A stretch of DNA of 64,000 nucleotides, from positions 186,001-250,000 of the forward strand of contig OY781044.1 in NCBI GenBank assembly GCA_963676235.1, written 5' to 3'. Positions 19,339 to 27,919 of this stretch are shown one piece after another; position 1 is the first letter of the stretch; each line of letters begins with the position of its first letter. The DNA comes from JALNYB01 sp963676235. GTDB taxonomy: Archaea > Thermoplasmatota > Thermoplasmata > Methanomassiliicoccales > Methanomethylophilaceae. The notes beneath the pieces were generated by a model, which saw only the letters and a list, made by a program, of their open reading frames with translations, made no database searches and was not told the DNA's origin. Position numbers and translations under genes: made by a program.

Positions 19339-20269
19339 ATCGAATCATAACATCTGAATCATTGATAGCTTCAGTAGCAATTGCGAGTACAATCTCATTC
19401 ATCAGATTTCCCTCTGGCCTAACATCTGATATCGTAGCACATATTATCTTATGCCCAACCTCATACCCAGATTCAAAAGGTATCAGACCCCATGAAATTT
19501 CATCTATGATCTGAATAATAGCGGAAACACAAGCAATAGTATAGCTATCAGAAAATATGCCGCTGAGTTTTTTCCAAAATACTTCATCTGTTATCCTGTC
19601 GGTATATTCTACACAATTCTTGAATGAATCTTCGGTTATTCCAAATCTCTCCAAACGCTTAAGAACATGTGTCTGTGAATCAACAGTTGCACCATTCATG
19701 TTCATAGATGACATAACAGCAGATATCGATGCCTTACCGATGAGCTCTCCCAATTTCGAATGCTTACCTGCACTGTAAAGCCTCTTTCCACAATCAATAT
19801 TGCTAAGAACTGTAACACAGACGGAATCACTTCCGGATCTGGGATCGTCCGAATTATGATCTCCAACCATTAACTGTTGAAACGAACATGTAATTGCCTC
19901 GGTAACAGTGATTGCAGCACGAGCCATTGTCGCCTGAGGTAACTCGGCATCCACCATTAGAACAACAGATACAGCATATCTATCTGCATCACGGCATTCC
20001 GCATCAGCAATTGCCAATGCAGTCACATGAGTCTTTCCGAATTCCATCGAAACTATCGAAGCACTTTCAATATCTGCAGAAACCCTAATCATGAATCCGT
20101 CTTCTGTAGAAATATCTCTAACCAATGAAATGCACCCTATATTTTGCAAATAGCCACCACCATCTGCTGATGACATCATTGAACATCTCCCTTTTGGATT
20201 GTCAATATGTATCTCAGAATCATTCATTCTAACACGAAAACCACCATTGTACTCTTGAGATTTATTCAT
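19337..20269 (-). CDS. divergent CbiZ-like protein (a)
   Basis: 310-residue homologue of the neighbouring CbiZ-like proteins. Shared blocks are YNGGF near the N-terminus, an ALAIADAE block in place of the Thr-Gly-Gly block, a VVLMVDAELPQATMARAAITVTEAI block, the GKHSKLGELIGK block and a C-terminal IQIIDEISWGLIPFESG block. It lacks the clear N-terminal region and the GNGGRAGDP loop of copies b and c. It may thus be a non-catalytic or specialised paralogue. It overlaps copy b by 4 nt, so they are translationally coupled. CbiZ proteins cleave the amide joining the corrin ring to the aminopropanol-nucleotide arm during corrinoid salvage; activity of this copy is doubtful. Confidence 0.65.
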   Translation of the reverse strand: MNKSQEYNGGFRVRMNDSEIHIDNPKGRCSMMSSADGGGYLQNIGCISLVRDISTEDGFMIRVSADIESASIVSMEFGKTHVTALAIADAECRDADRYAVSVVLMVDAELPQATMARAAITVTEAITCSFQQLMVGDHNSDDPRSGSDSVCVTVLSNIDCGKRLYSAGKHSKLGELIGKASISAVMSSMNMNGATVDSQTHVLKRLERFGITEDSFKNCVEYTDRITDEVFWKKLSGIFSDSYTIACVSAIIQIIDEISWGLIPFESGYEVGHKIICATISDVRPEGNLMNEIVLAIATEAINDSDVMIR

Positions 20270-21414
20270 GATGAAATCTCCTTTGCCTTGTCATAAAGCA
20301 TCATTGCAATTGCTAATCTCAACATCTCTGATGGCGTATCAGTACAGGTGAAACGTTTTTTTAATACAGGATCATTCATAGAGGGCCCTACCATCATAAC
20401 AGTTATGATCGCCCTACAGGAATCTATTCCCTCTTTCTTAGAAATCAAACCCCATTCCATCTCATCCATTATATGAAGTACCGCTGAAACTACAGTAGCA
20501 ATCTTTGAATCTTTTGAAATAGAATCTCTAGCATCACACAACGTCTTCATTGTAAATGGATACCTGATCTCATTATGACAACTCTTTTCAGTTATATTGT
20601 ACCTAGACATCATAACATATGGGTCACATTGAGTGGATAGATTCATCATTGTTTGCTTATCTAGTGCTTCTGTTAATGTATGTTCTACACATTTCATTAT
20701 CGTTTTTGCCAGCTCTGAACCGTTACGATAATTCTCTATCTTTGTACAGCTACCCTTATTACAGAGAACCGCTACTTGATCTGTACCAGAACCTGTGGCA
20801 ATACCATTGGAATAAAGACTTCTGGCCATAAGTTTCTGTATAACGCGACTCTTAGCCTCAGTAGCAGTCATCATTGATCCCATCAATGCACTGTCTGACA
20901 AGTTTGCATCTATCATCAAGATTATTACAATAGTACCATTGCGAGATCTGTTCCTCTCCATCTCATCAAAGGCCGCAGGATCTCCTGCGCGTCCTCCGTT
21001 GCCTCTTATCCCCCCTGTAATGACCGCCGATATCTCGATACCATGCCAGTCATAGGATCCGATAGCTGCGTTATCCATATTTGCAGCTGTCCCTAGACCA
21101 ATAACTGATTCCGGTTCTAATCCTATCAATCTGGCACATTCAATTGAGTATTCGTTATGAACCTCTCTGGGTTCACCCATCATACCATATTCCGCCTGAC
21201 CGCCAATACTGGTAGTATTGAAGACAGCAGTAGGAGAAGACATGAATCCACCATTATAATTCCCCGAAGACAAAGCTCTCCAACCTTCAGACGGAGGAAT
21301 GATTATCAATGATCTGTTCTGTCTGCATACTGATATTCCAGAAAGAAATTTATGGATCGGTCTACGTTCTTCCTTCTTTTCTGCGGAAATTATATCCTTC
21401 CAAGTTATTGTCAC
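20266..21414 (-). CDS. CbiZ-like adenosylcobinamide amidohydrolase paralogue (b)
   Basis: 382 residues. The CbiZ-type core includes LSSGNYNGGF, VIGLGTAANMDNAAI, SAVITGGIRGNGGRAGDP, GTIVIILMIDANLS, TATEAKSRVIQKLM and IATGSGTDQVAV. Beyond this core of about 230 residues is a C-terminal domain of about 150 residues shared with copies a and c and absent from the CbiZ domain at 52418. CbiZ lets archaea salvage incomplete corrinoids. Several copies beside chelatases suggest different ring or side-chain substrates. The next gene upstream is the isochorismatase-like gene (24 nt). Confidence 0.75.
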   Translation of the reverse strand: MTITWKDIISAEKKEERRPIHKFLSGISVCRQNRSLIIIPPSEGWRALSSGNYNGGFMSSPTAVFNTTSIGGQAEYGMMGEPREVHNEYSIECARLIGLEPESVIGLGTAANMDNAAIGSYDWHGIEISAVITGGIRGNGGRAGDPAAFDEMERNRSRNGTIVIILMIDANLSDSALMGSMMTATEAKSRVIQKLMARSLYSNGIATGSGTDQVAVLCNKGSCTKIENYRNGSELAKTIMKCVEHTLTEALDKQTMMNLSTQCDPYVMMSRYNITEKSCHNEIRYPFTMKTLCDARDSISKDSKIATVVSAVLHIMDEMEWGLISKKEGIDSCRAIITVMMVGPSMNDPVLKKRFTCTDTPSEMLRLAIAMMLYDKAKEISS

Positions 21415-21438
21415 ATCAGCACCACTTTTTAAGATCAG

Positions 21439-22026
21439 TCAACATTCATCACAACGATAGTCTGCACCCTGTATATTCTTGATCGAAGGGATACTGACAT
21501 TGGTAAGATTCTCTTCGATCTCATTCATATCGAAAGTCTTGCAAAGAATATGAGCGGCCTCATCATACATCGGATCTGTTGCAATCGTCCCTCCGATGAG
21601 TAAGTAAGAACTTATGTCGTAATCAAAAGCACCATAATATGTTCCGATGACACAAAATTGAGTGACCATACCACAAAGTAAGATACTGTCACAACCGCAT
21701 TCTTTAACAACATCAGCCAATTTGGTTCCAGTAAATGAGTTCATATGCTTCTTGTGGACTGTCGCGATCCTTGGATCCAACTCAATACCACTAAGGTACT
21801 CATCACCATCATCCTTATCGTAAACAGAACACTCACAAGGACCGTCATAATGAACAAATATCACCGGCCTGTTATTGTCATTAAACATTTTTACTGCCTT
21901 GTTTATTGTCTCTATGATATTGACGTTACCTTTCTCTGAAATGGATCCTCCAGTGAATTTTCTCTGAACATCGATGACCACCAACGCAATCTTTCTCTCT
22001 TTTTTCTCAGGCATCTTTGAGACCAT
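21439..22026 (-). CDS. isochorismatase-family cysteine hydrolase 2
   Basis: 195-residue paralogue of the gene at 14935. It has VVIDVQRKF, VHKKHMNSF and MVTQFCVIGT supplying the Asp-Lys-Cys residues. The ATG at 22026 is chosen although the frame is open for 33 more codons upstream. It has a TATA-like TTAATATTAA about 25-30 bp upstream and no ribosome-binding motif, which suits a leaderless archaeal mRNA. The upstream codons would span the operator and the promoter. An ATG at 22014 is the alternative. It heads an operon with the two CbiZ-like genes. Confidence 0.78.
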   Translation of the reverse strand: MVSKMPEKKERKIALVVIDVQRKFTGGSISEKGNVNIIETINKAVKMFNDNNRPVIFVHYDGPCECSVYDKDDGDEYLSGIELDPRIATVHKKHMNSFTGTKLADVVKECGCDSILLCGMVTQFCVIGTYYGAFDYDISSYLLIGGTIATDPMYDEAAHILCKTFDMNEIEENLTNVSIPSIKNIQGADYRCDEC

Positions 22027-22028
22027 AA

Positions 22029-22045
22029 TTGGAATATAGCTCCAA
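22029..22045. promoter_or_regulatory. 17-bp operator abutting isochorismatase 2
   Basis: Plus strand TTGGAATATAGCTCCAA, perfect arms, 2 bp from the proposed start codon of the leftward gene. It lies between its TATA-like box and the start, so binding should block initiation of a leaderless transcript. Confidence 0.75.
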
Positions 22046-22100
22046 TAGTTAATATTAATGATGACCACAGTAACTTTTGCGTGACTATTAAATTGTTTAA

Positions 22101-22117
22101 TTGGATTATACCTCCAT
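22101..22117. promoter_or_regulatory. 17-bp operator abutting exporter ATPase gene
   Basis: TTGGATTATACCTCCAT, nine of ten arm bases matching. It ends directly before the ATG at 22118. A TATA-like TATTAAATT lies at about 22086-22094. Together with the site at 22029 it gives each side of this divergent promoter its own operator. Confidence 0.68.
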
Positions 22118-23044
22118 ATGAACATATCTTCTGAAAATAAAATTGCTATCGCATCGAATAGATCAAGTGAATTAATCAGTGCTGAAGGTTTGGTAGTAAA
22201 ATTCGGAGATAGTACAGCAGTAGATAACGTTGATATCTCTGTGAAATCGGGAGAAATATATGGTTTTTTAGGACCAAACGGTGCTGGAAAAACTACAATG
22301 ATAAGAGTTTTGACTACACTATTGAGTCCAAATTCAGGTAATATCTATATAGATGGCTTTAAAATTCCAGGAGAAAACAGAGAGATTCGAGAAAGAATAG
22401 GTATAGTTCAACAAGTAATCAGTCTAGATAAGGACATATCAGTCAGAGAGAACATAATATGTCACGCGCTTCTTCATAAAGTACCGAAAAAAGATATTGA
22501 TGAAAGAATGAAAAATATATCAGAAATATTAGGACTTACACGGTTTTTGAATTACACTGTTGTAAATCTATCTGGTGGATGGCAAAGAAAAACGGCTATT
22601 GCCTGTGTGCTTATGCATAATCCTAAGATCCTATTCCTTGATGAGCCTACTGCAGGATTAGACACACAGTCTAGACATATGCTTTGGGATATGATACGCC
22701 AACTCAATAAGATGGGGACCACCGTATTTCTAACCACACACTATATAGAAGAAGCAGAGAACCTATGCGACCGGGTAGCCATACTAAACCACGGCAAAAT
22801 TATTACATTCGGAAGTCCACAGGAATTATGTAATGATTTGGGACGTTTCACAGTCGAATATAATGGCAAAGACTGCACCCGCATGTACAAATATTTCTCT
22901 GATTGGGATGAAGCAAAGAAGTTTGTAGCCTCATTCAATGAAGATGGTGATGTATCTCAAAGAAAAACATCGCTAGAAGATGTTTTTCTCGAATTAACTG
23001 GAAGGAACATACCTGTGGATTTCGTTAAGGTTGTGAGAATATAA
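22118..23044 (+). CDS. ABC-2 exporter ATPase (AT-rich copy)
   Basis: 308-residue DrrA-like ATPase with Walker A LGPNGAGKTT, signature NLSGGWQRK, Walker B ILFLDEP and H-loop TTHYIEEAE, plus the C-terminal accessory segment usual for drug/export ATPases. It shares stop/start bases (TAATG) with its permease. The GC-rich pair at 31799-33408 is a clear paralogue, including the unusual LSGGW signature. Regulation with chelatase genes suggests export of a tetrapyrrole, intermediate or metal chelate; the substrate is unknown. Confidence 0.85.
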   Translation: MNISSENKIAIASNRSSELISAEGLVVKFGDSTAVDNVDISVKSGEIYGFLGPNGAGKTTMIRVLTTLLSPNSGNIYIDGFKIPGENREIRERIGIVQQVISLDKDISVRENIICHALLHKVPKKDIDERMKNISEILGLTRFLNYTVVNLSGGWQRKTAIACVLMHNPKILFLDEPTAGLDTQSRHMLWDMIRQLNKMGTTVFLTTHYIEEAENLCDRVAILNHGKIITFGSPQELCNDLGRFTVEYNGKDCTRMYKYFSDWDEAKKFVASFNEDGDVSQRKTSLEDVFLELTGRNIPVDFVKVVRI

Positions 23045-23796
23045 TGTTTCAACTACTTGATGACATCTCCAGAGTGGCACGTCCAGATCTATACTACTTT
23101 AAACGCAATTTCATTTCCATAATGATAACCATTCTAGTTACTCCGTTATTATATTACATATCGTTCTGTTACGGTATCGGATCCAATATCGATAAGATCT
23201 CGGGAGTATCATATGTTGCTTTTGTTATCCCAGGTGTAATATCTATTTCGACTCTAACATCATGTTTCTCATCTATAGCAAACAAAATAATGGTCCAAAG
23301 AGTCTATTACTCATCATTCGATGAAACAATACTGTGTCCTATATCAACATCAGCTGTAATCCTTGGAAAGGCATGTATAGGATTTTTCAAAAGCCTACTA
23401 GGGTGCGCCATTCTGATTTTTATTGGACTAATGATGACGAACGACATGCATATTACCCTGTTGTTCATATTATGCATAATTGTATCATGTCTAACTTATT
23501 CCCTCCTCGGAGTTGTTGTAGGCTTCCTATCTAATAATCTATCAACGATCATCATGTTCACAAGTATAATCGTGGTCCCAATGACATTCCTATGCGGAAC
23601 CATGTTCACTGTATCTTCACTTCCGCATGTCTTGCAGTATGTGATTGCGGCGATGCCTCTAACATATTCCACAGATTGTATCCGTGCTGCGGCACTCGAT
23701 TGGTCATTCCCTCTATTATCATTGATAATCGTAATAGCCTTTGGAGTCGCATTCTTCATCATCTGCTATTATCTAATGAAAAAGGGCAAAGTCTGA
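23044..23796 (+). CDS. ABC-2 exporter permease (AT-rich copy)
   Basis: 250-residue membrane protein with six predicted hydrophobic segments and the ABC-2 landmarks YVAFVIPGVI, RVYYSSFDETILCPIS, PMTFLCGTMFTVSSLP and MPLTYSTDCIRAA. It forms the export channel with the ATPase at 22118. It is homologous to the permease at 31799-32548, almost block for block. Confidence 0.85.
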   Translation: MFQLLDDISRVARPDLYYFKRNFISIMITILVTPLLYYISFCYGIGSNIDKISGVSYVAFVIPGVISISTLTSCFSSIANKIMVQRVYYSSFDETILCPISTSAVILGKACIGFFKSLLGCAILIFIGLMMTNDMHITLLFILCIIVSCLTYSLLGVVVGFLSNNLSTIIMFTSIIVVPMTFLCGTMFTVSSLPHVLQYVIAAMPLTYSTDCIRAAALDWSFPLLSLIIVIAFGVAFFIICYYLMKKGKV

Positions 23797-23850
23797 GGTG
23801 TATCCATTATTTCTTCTTAAATAACATAATGATACAGTTAATAATCATAG

Positions 23851-23867
23851 TTGGATTTATATTCCAA
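23851..23867. promoter_or_regulatory. 17-bp operator upstream of cobN2
   Basis: TTGGATTTATATTCCAA, perfect arms. A TATA-like TTAAATAAC lies near 23816-23826, placing the expected start near the site. The cobN2 ATG is 64 bp beyond, so this mRNA has a leader. Confidence 0.72.
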
Positions 23868-23931
23868 CTTAGTATTATCTGCCTATATTGAAGAGAACTT
23901 CGTTAACGATAGCCAGTAAAGATGTGATTAT

Positions 23932-26900
23932 ATGACGACGATATTCAAAAATAAACCTAAAGATGCTGAAAGAACAATACATATCATCTATCTCAGTATA
24001 ATGAATCGCGATAGCATATTTTTTGGTAAAGCCTGTTCAGAATTAAATGACATACCACTGAATGTCGAGATAACATGTGCCGATTCAGAAGATCTGGATA
24101 TTAACGAAGATGAATTTTTAAATTTCCTTTTGACGGTGAGAAAAACCGATATGATTTTGATAAGATCGCATGGGAACGAATCAATGTTCAAAAAATATCC
24201 CCGTATGAAGAATATCCTGGATGCATTAGAAAAAGATGTATTATTCACCAGCAGTATAACGGAGTCAAATGAAGAAAACAGATATCGTTTCAAACATCCT
24301 GATGAAGATTATAAGAAAGCTATGGCTTTATCTCTCATTGGCGGACCTGAGAACATCAAATCCTTAGGAATACTTATTTGCAAGGCCCTCGGCAATATAA
24401 ATGAGATAATCGTACCGGATCCTGTTTTTAATCATACAGAAGGATTGTACACTCCGTGGACATCCGAAGATGTGGATCCTGATACTTATCTCAGATCTCT
24501 AAACCTTTCAATTCCGACAATCGGCATATTGTTTCATCAATCAACTTGGTTAAAAGAACGTACTCAATCTATAGATGATACTATTGAAGATTTGAAAAGA
24601 AAAGGTGCCAATGTCATTCCTGTTTTCTTCGAATCATCACCCAGTGACATAACTGGAAGCATGGGAATCAGAAAAACTATAGAGAAATATCTATACTTGG
24701 ATGGAAAACCGATAGTGAACTCTGTGATAATGGCTTCGGGTTTCTCACAGATCTCCTTGAGTGACCCTTGCAGCGATGAGGAGAAAATACACAATTTTTT
24801 CAAAGATTTGGACGTTCCTGTGATACAGGGTATAAATGTTATGAGATCTCCTGAAGAATGGGCAAATGACACTGTGGGATTGAATTCCATGGAACTGGGG
24901 ACCAGTGTCATATGGCCGGAATTTGACGGTCAGATCATATCTGTCCCCATTGGATTCACAATCAGAGATGAATCTGGAAAATATAATTCTATATCCATTC
25001 CAGACAGGATCGACAGAATCACCACTCTGGCACTTGCCTGGGCAAAACTTCGTTGTAAACCGGTAGAAGATAGGAAGATCGTCATTCTTCTCAACATGTA
25101 TCCACCTACAAATGACCGTGTGGGCGGAGCTGCCGGCCTTGATACATTCGAAAGCATAAGACAATGTATGATTGCGATGAAGAAACACGGATACAAGATA
25201 GACCATATTCCTATAAATGGAAATGAAATAGTCAATGAGGTCTTAGCGGGAGTTACCAGTGATCTTGAATGGATTCCTGAAAATGAGATACCTGAACGCG
25301 CGGCCGATCTCCTGGGAATGGACAAATATATGTTTTGGTTCAATTCCATATCTGCCAAAGCCCGTGAAGGAATGGTTCGTAGTTGGGGAGAACCGCCGGG
25401 AATAATATCAGTTCATAATGGAAAATTTATCATTCCGGGTGTTAGAAATGGCAATATCTTTATAGGCATACAACCCAACAGGGGACAGCATGAACAAGCA
25501 GAAACACTTTATCACGATCCGCGCGTGGTTATGCCTCATCAATACTTGGCATACTATAGATGGATAAAATATACCTTCGAGGCAGACAGCATTGTTCATA
25601 TGGGCACCCATGGTACTCTCGAGTGGTTACCAGGAAAGGGTAACGGACTTTCCTGCGATTGCTATCCTGATGTCATATTGGATACAATGCCGAACGTATA
25701 TCCATATATCATCGACGATCCAGGAGAGGGCATACAATGTAAAAGAAGGATCAATTCGGTGCTTATAGGCCACATGTGCCCATCTATGACGCGTGCAGGA
25801 AACTATGACGAATTAATGGATCTAGACGGAAAACTACAAGAATACCTCAATTCTCAAAACGTAGGAATTACTGAAAAATGTGTATCCTTGGGCGAAGACA
25901 TATTCAAAATCATACACGATTTGGATATGTTCAAGGAACTTAATTTGAACTCCGAATGCACACTCGATGATGTAATTGCTAAGATGGATCTTATCTACGA
26001 CTATGTGTCCGATCTGAAAGATGCTATGATCAAAGACGGACTCCACATATTGGGAGAGATTCCTGTTGGGGAGAGACTACTTGAGATGGTATACAGCCTC
26101 TGTCGTTTAAGAAATGGAAAAATCCCCTCCCTCCGTAGTTCTGTTGCTGAATGTAAAAATTTGAATCTCGATAAGCTTCTTGATAATCCCTCGGCAATAG
26201 ACCCCGAGACAAACCGTCTCAACGGCACTCTTATTGAAGAGATTGACCGGGACTTCAATATACTCCTTGACCAAATGTACAAGTGTAACTTTGAAGAAGA
26301 ATCTTCACTTTTTTCAGCATTCAAGATGTTAGGAAACATTACAGATGGAATCAAAAAATCCATCTCATATGTCTGTAACCATATATACCCAAGCATAGTG
26401 AGAATGACTGATGAGACCGATAACTTTGTTTTAGGTATTTCTGGCAGATATGTTCCGCCTGGACCTTCTGGATCGCCGACCCGCGGAAACGCACATCTTC
26501 TGCCCACAGGCACTAATTTCTATTCCATTGATCCAGATGCTATCCCCTCAGAAGCCAGCTGGCGTGTAGGAAATAAAATGGCAGAAGACATGGTTGCACA
26601 CTATGTAGCAGATAATGGTCATTATCCTGAAAATGTAGGCATTGTCATATGGGCTACAGATACGATGAAAACTTGCGGTGATGATGTTGCCTATATTTTT
26701 TCATTGATGGGCATAAGGCCTATATGGGGTGCGGTTGGCGGTAAAGTGCTTGGAATTGAAGTCATACCTGCAAACGAACTAGGCAGACCAAGAATAGATG
26801 TGCTCTGCAGGATATCGGGCCTGTTTCGTGATTCATTCCCTAATTTAGTAGATATGATTACTGAAGCCACCGAAATAGTATCTAAATTAGATGAATCCGA

Positions 26901-27726
26901 TGATATAAATTATTATAAAAAACACCTAAGTGAAGATATTAAAAAATACATTCGTGAAGGACTTTCGGAGAATGATGCATCCGATATGGCGAGTATCAGA
27001 ATTTTCGGAGACCCACCTGGACAACATGGAAACGGAGTCTCTGTACTGATAGCTTCATCCAAATGGGATACTATTGATCAAATCGCAGAAACATATGCCA
27101 CTTGGGGTGCTTATGCATATGGAGGAAAATGGAAGGGACAGAAAGTTACAGCTGCCTTCAAAAAACGCATTGGAGACCTGGACATAACAGTCAAAAACCA
27201 CAACGATCGGGAATTCGATATGCTGGATATAGATGACGATTATGACAGCCTCGGTGGCATGAACGCAGCTGTAAGAACATTCGGCAAACACACTCCATAT
27301 TCAGTCATGGGTGATAGCTCAGATACAGATCGCTTAAAAACCCGTACATTAGAAGAAGAAACTGCATATGTTATGAGAAGTCGTGTACTCAACCCCAAAT
27401 GGGTAGAAGGACTAAAACAACATGGTTACAAAGGGGCAATGGAGATATCCAAGCTTACTGAATATATCCTTGGATGGAGCTCGACCTCGGATAACATAGA
27501 AGATTGGATGTTTAAGGCGGTCACTGAAAAATTCATTTTTAACGAAGAGAACAAACAATGGATCGAGGATAACAACCCCTATGCACTAAAAGAGATGATT
27601 GAGGATATGCTGGAGGCCATAGATCGTGATCTGTGGGATGCCCCTCAAGAAATCAGAGACAGACTCAAAGATATGTACTTGGAATCTGAAGGAAACCTAG
27701 AAGAACTTGGTACCAAACATAACTGA
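23932..27726 (+). CDS. cobN: CobN/BchH-family chelatase large subunit 2
   Basis: 1264 residues, the same length as cobN1 and alike throughout. It has HMGTHGTLEWLPGKGNGLS, YIIDDPGEG, GPSGSPTRGNAHLLPTG, WATDTMKTCGDDVAY, GDPPGQHGNGVS and GGMNAAVRTFG. Differences include Cys for Gly in the MKTGGDD block, and GQHE for GHHA ahead of the substrate-site region. Those changes might alter metal or ring preference. It has its own operator and no dedicated AAA+ partner beside it, so it probably shares the ChlI/ChlD pair. Role and uncertainty are as for cobN1. Confidence 0.87.
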   Translation: MTTIFKNKPKDAERTIHIIYLSIMNRDSIFFGKACSELNDIPLNVEITCADSEDLDINEDEFLNFLLTVRKTDMILIRSHGNESMFKKYPRMKNILDALEKDVLFTSSITESNEENRYRFKHPDEDYKKAMALSLIGGPENIKSLGILICKALGNINEIIVPDPVFNHTEGLYTPWTSEDVDPDTYLRSLNLSIPTIGILFHQSTWLKERTQSIDDTIEDLKRKGANVIPVFFESSPSDITGSMGIRKTIEKYLYLDGKPIVNSVIMASGFSQISLSDPCSDEEKIHNFFKDLDVPVIQGINVMRSPEEWANDTVGLNSMELGTSVIWPEFDGQIISVPIGFTIRDESGKYNSISIPDRIDRITTLALAWAKLRCKPVEDRKIVILLNMYPPTNDRVGGAAGLDTFESIRQCMIAMKKHGYKIDHIPINGNEIVNEVLAGVTSDLEWIPENEIPERAADLLGMDKYMFWFNSISAKAREGMVRSWGEPPGIISVHNGKFIIPGVRNGNIFIGIQPNRGQHEQAETLYHDPRVVMPHQYLAYYRWIKYTFEADSIVHMGTHGTLEWLPGKGNGLSCDCYPDVILDTMPNVYPYIIDDPGEGIQCKRRINSVLIGHMCPSMTRAGNYDELMDLDGKLQEYLNSQNVGITEKCVSLGEDIFKIIHDLDMFKELNLNSECTLDDVIAKMDLIYDYVSDLKDAMIKDGLHILGEIPVGERLLEMVYSLCRLRNGKIPSLRSSVAECKNLNLDKLLDNPSAIDPETNRLNGTLIEEIDRDFNILLDQMYKCNFEEESSLFSAFKMLGNITDGIKKSISYVCNHIYPSIVRMTDETDNFVLGISGRYVPPGPSGSPTRGNAHLLPTGTNFYSIDPDAIPSEASWRVGNKMAEDMVAHYVADNGHYPENVGIVIWATDTMKTCGDDVAYIFSLMGIRPIWGAVGGKVLGIEVIPANELGRPRIDVLCRISGLFRDSFPNLVDMITEATEIVSKLDESDDINYYKKHLSEDIKKYIREGLSENDASDMASIRIFGDPPGQHGNGVSVLIASSKWDTIDQIAETYATWGAYAYGGKWKGQKVTAAFKKRIGDLDITVKNHNDREFDMLDIDDDYDSLGGMNAAVRTFGKHTPYSVMGDSSDTDRLKTRTLEEETAYVMRSRVLNPKWVEGLKQHGYKGAMEISKLTEYILGWSSTSDNIEDWMFKAVTEKFIFNEENKQWIEDNNPYALKEMIEDMLEAIDRDLWDAPQEIRDRLKDMYLESEGNLEELGTKHN

Positions 27727-27737
27727 CTTACATGATT

Positions 27738-27819
27738 TTATCATCATGATAAGAATAAAAAAACTCTTTATCTTTAATTTAAAGGTGATATGTAATGCTA
27801 TTTACGATCGTATATCCAA
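27738..27819. promoter_or_regulatory. cobN2-cobN3 spacer: inverted repeat and half operator
   Basis: The 193-bp spacer has a perfect inverted repeat TTATCATCATGATAA (27738-27752) just after cobN2, followed by an AT-rich stretch. It also has a half operator TATATCCAA (27811-27819) whose left arm (TACGA) is degenerate. cobN3 may therefore have a weakened copy of the shared promoter or depend on read-through. Confidence 0.4.
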
Positions 27820-27919
27820 CAAATTTGAAATTAATAGAGATACAGATGAATATATTTTCAAAATGCAACAACCCGCAGACCGCGGATGCACATTATAAAC
27901 AACTCGAAGGGATCTTACA

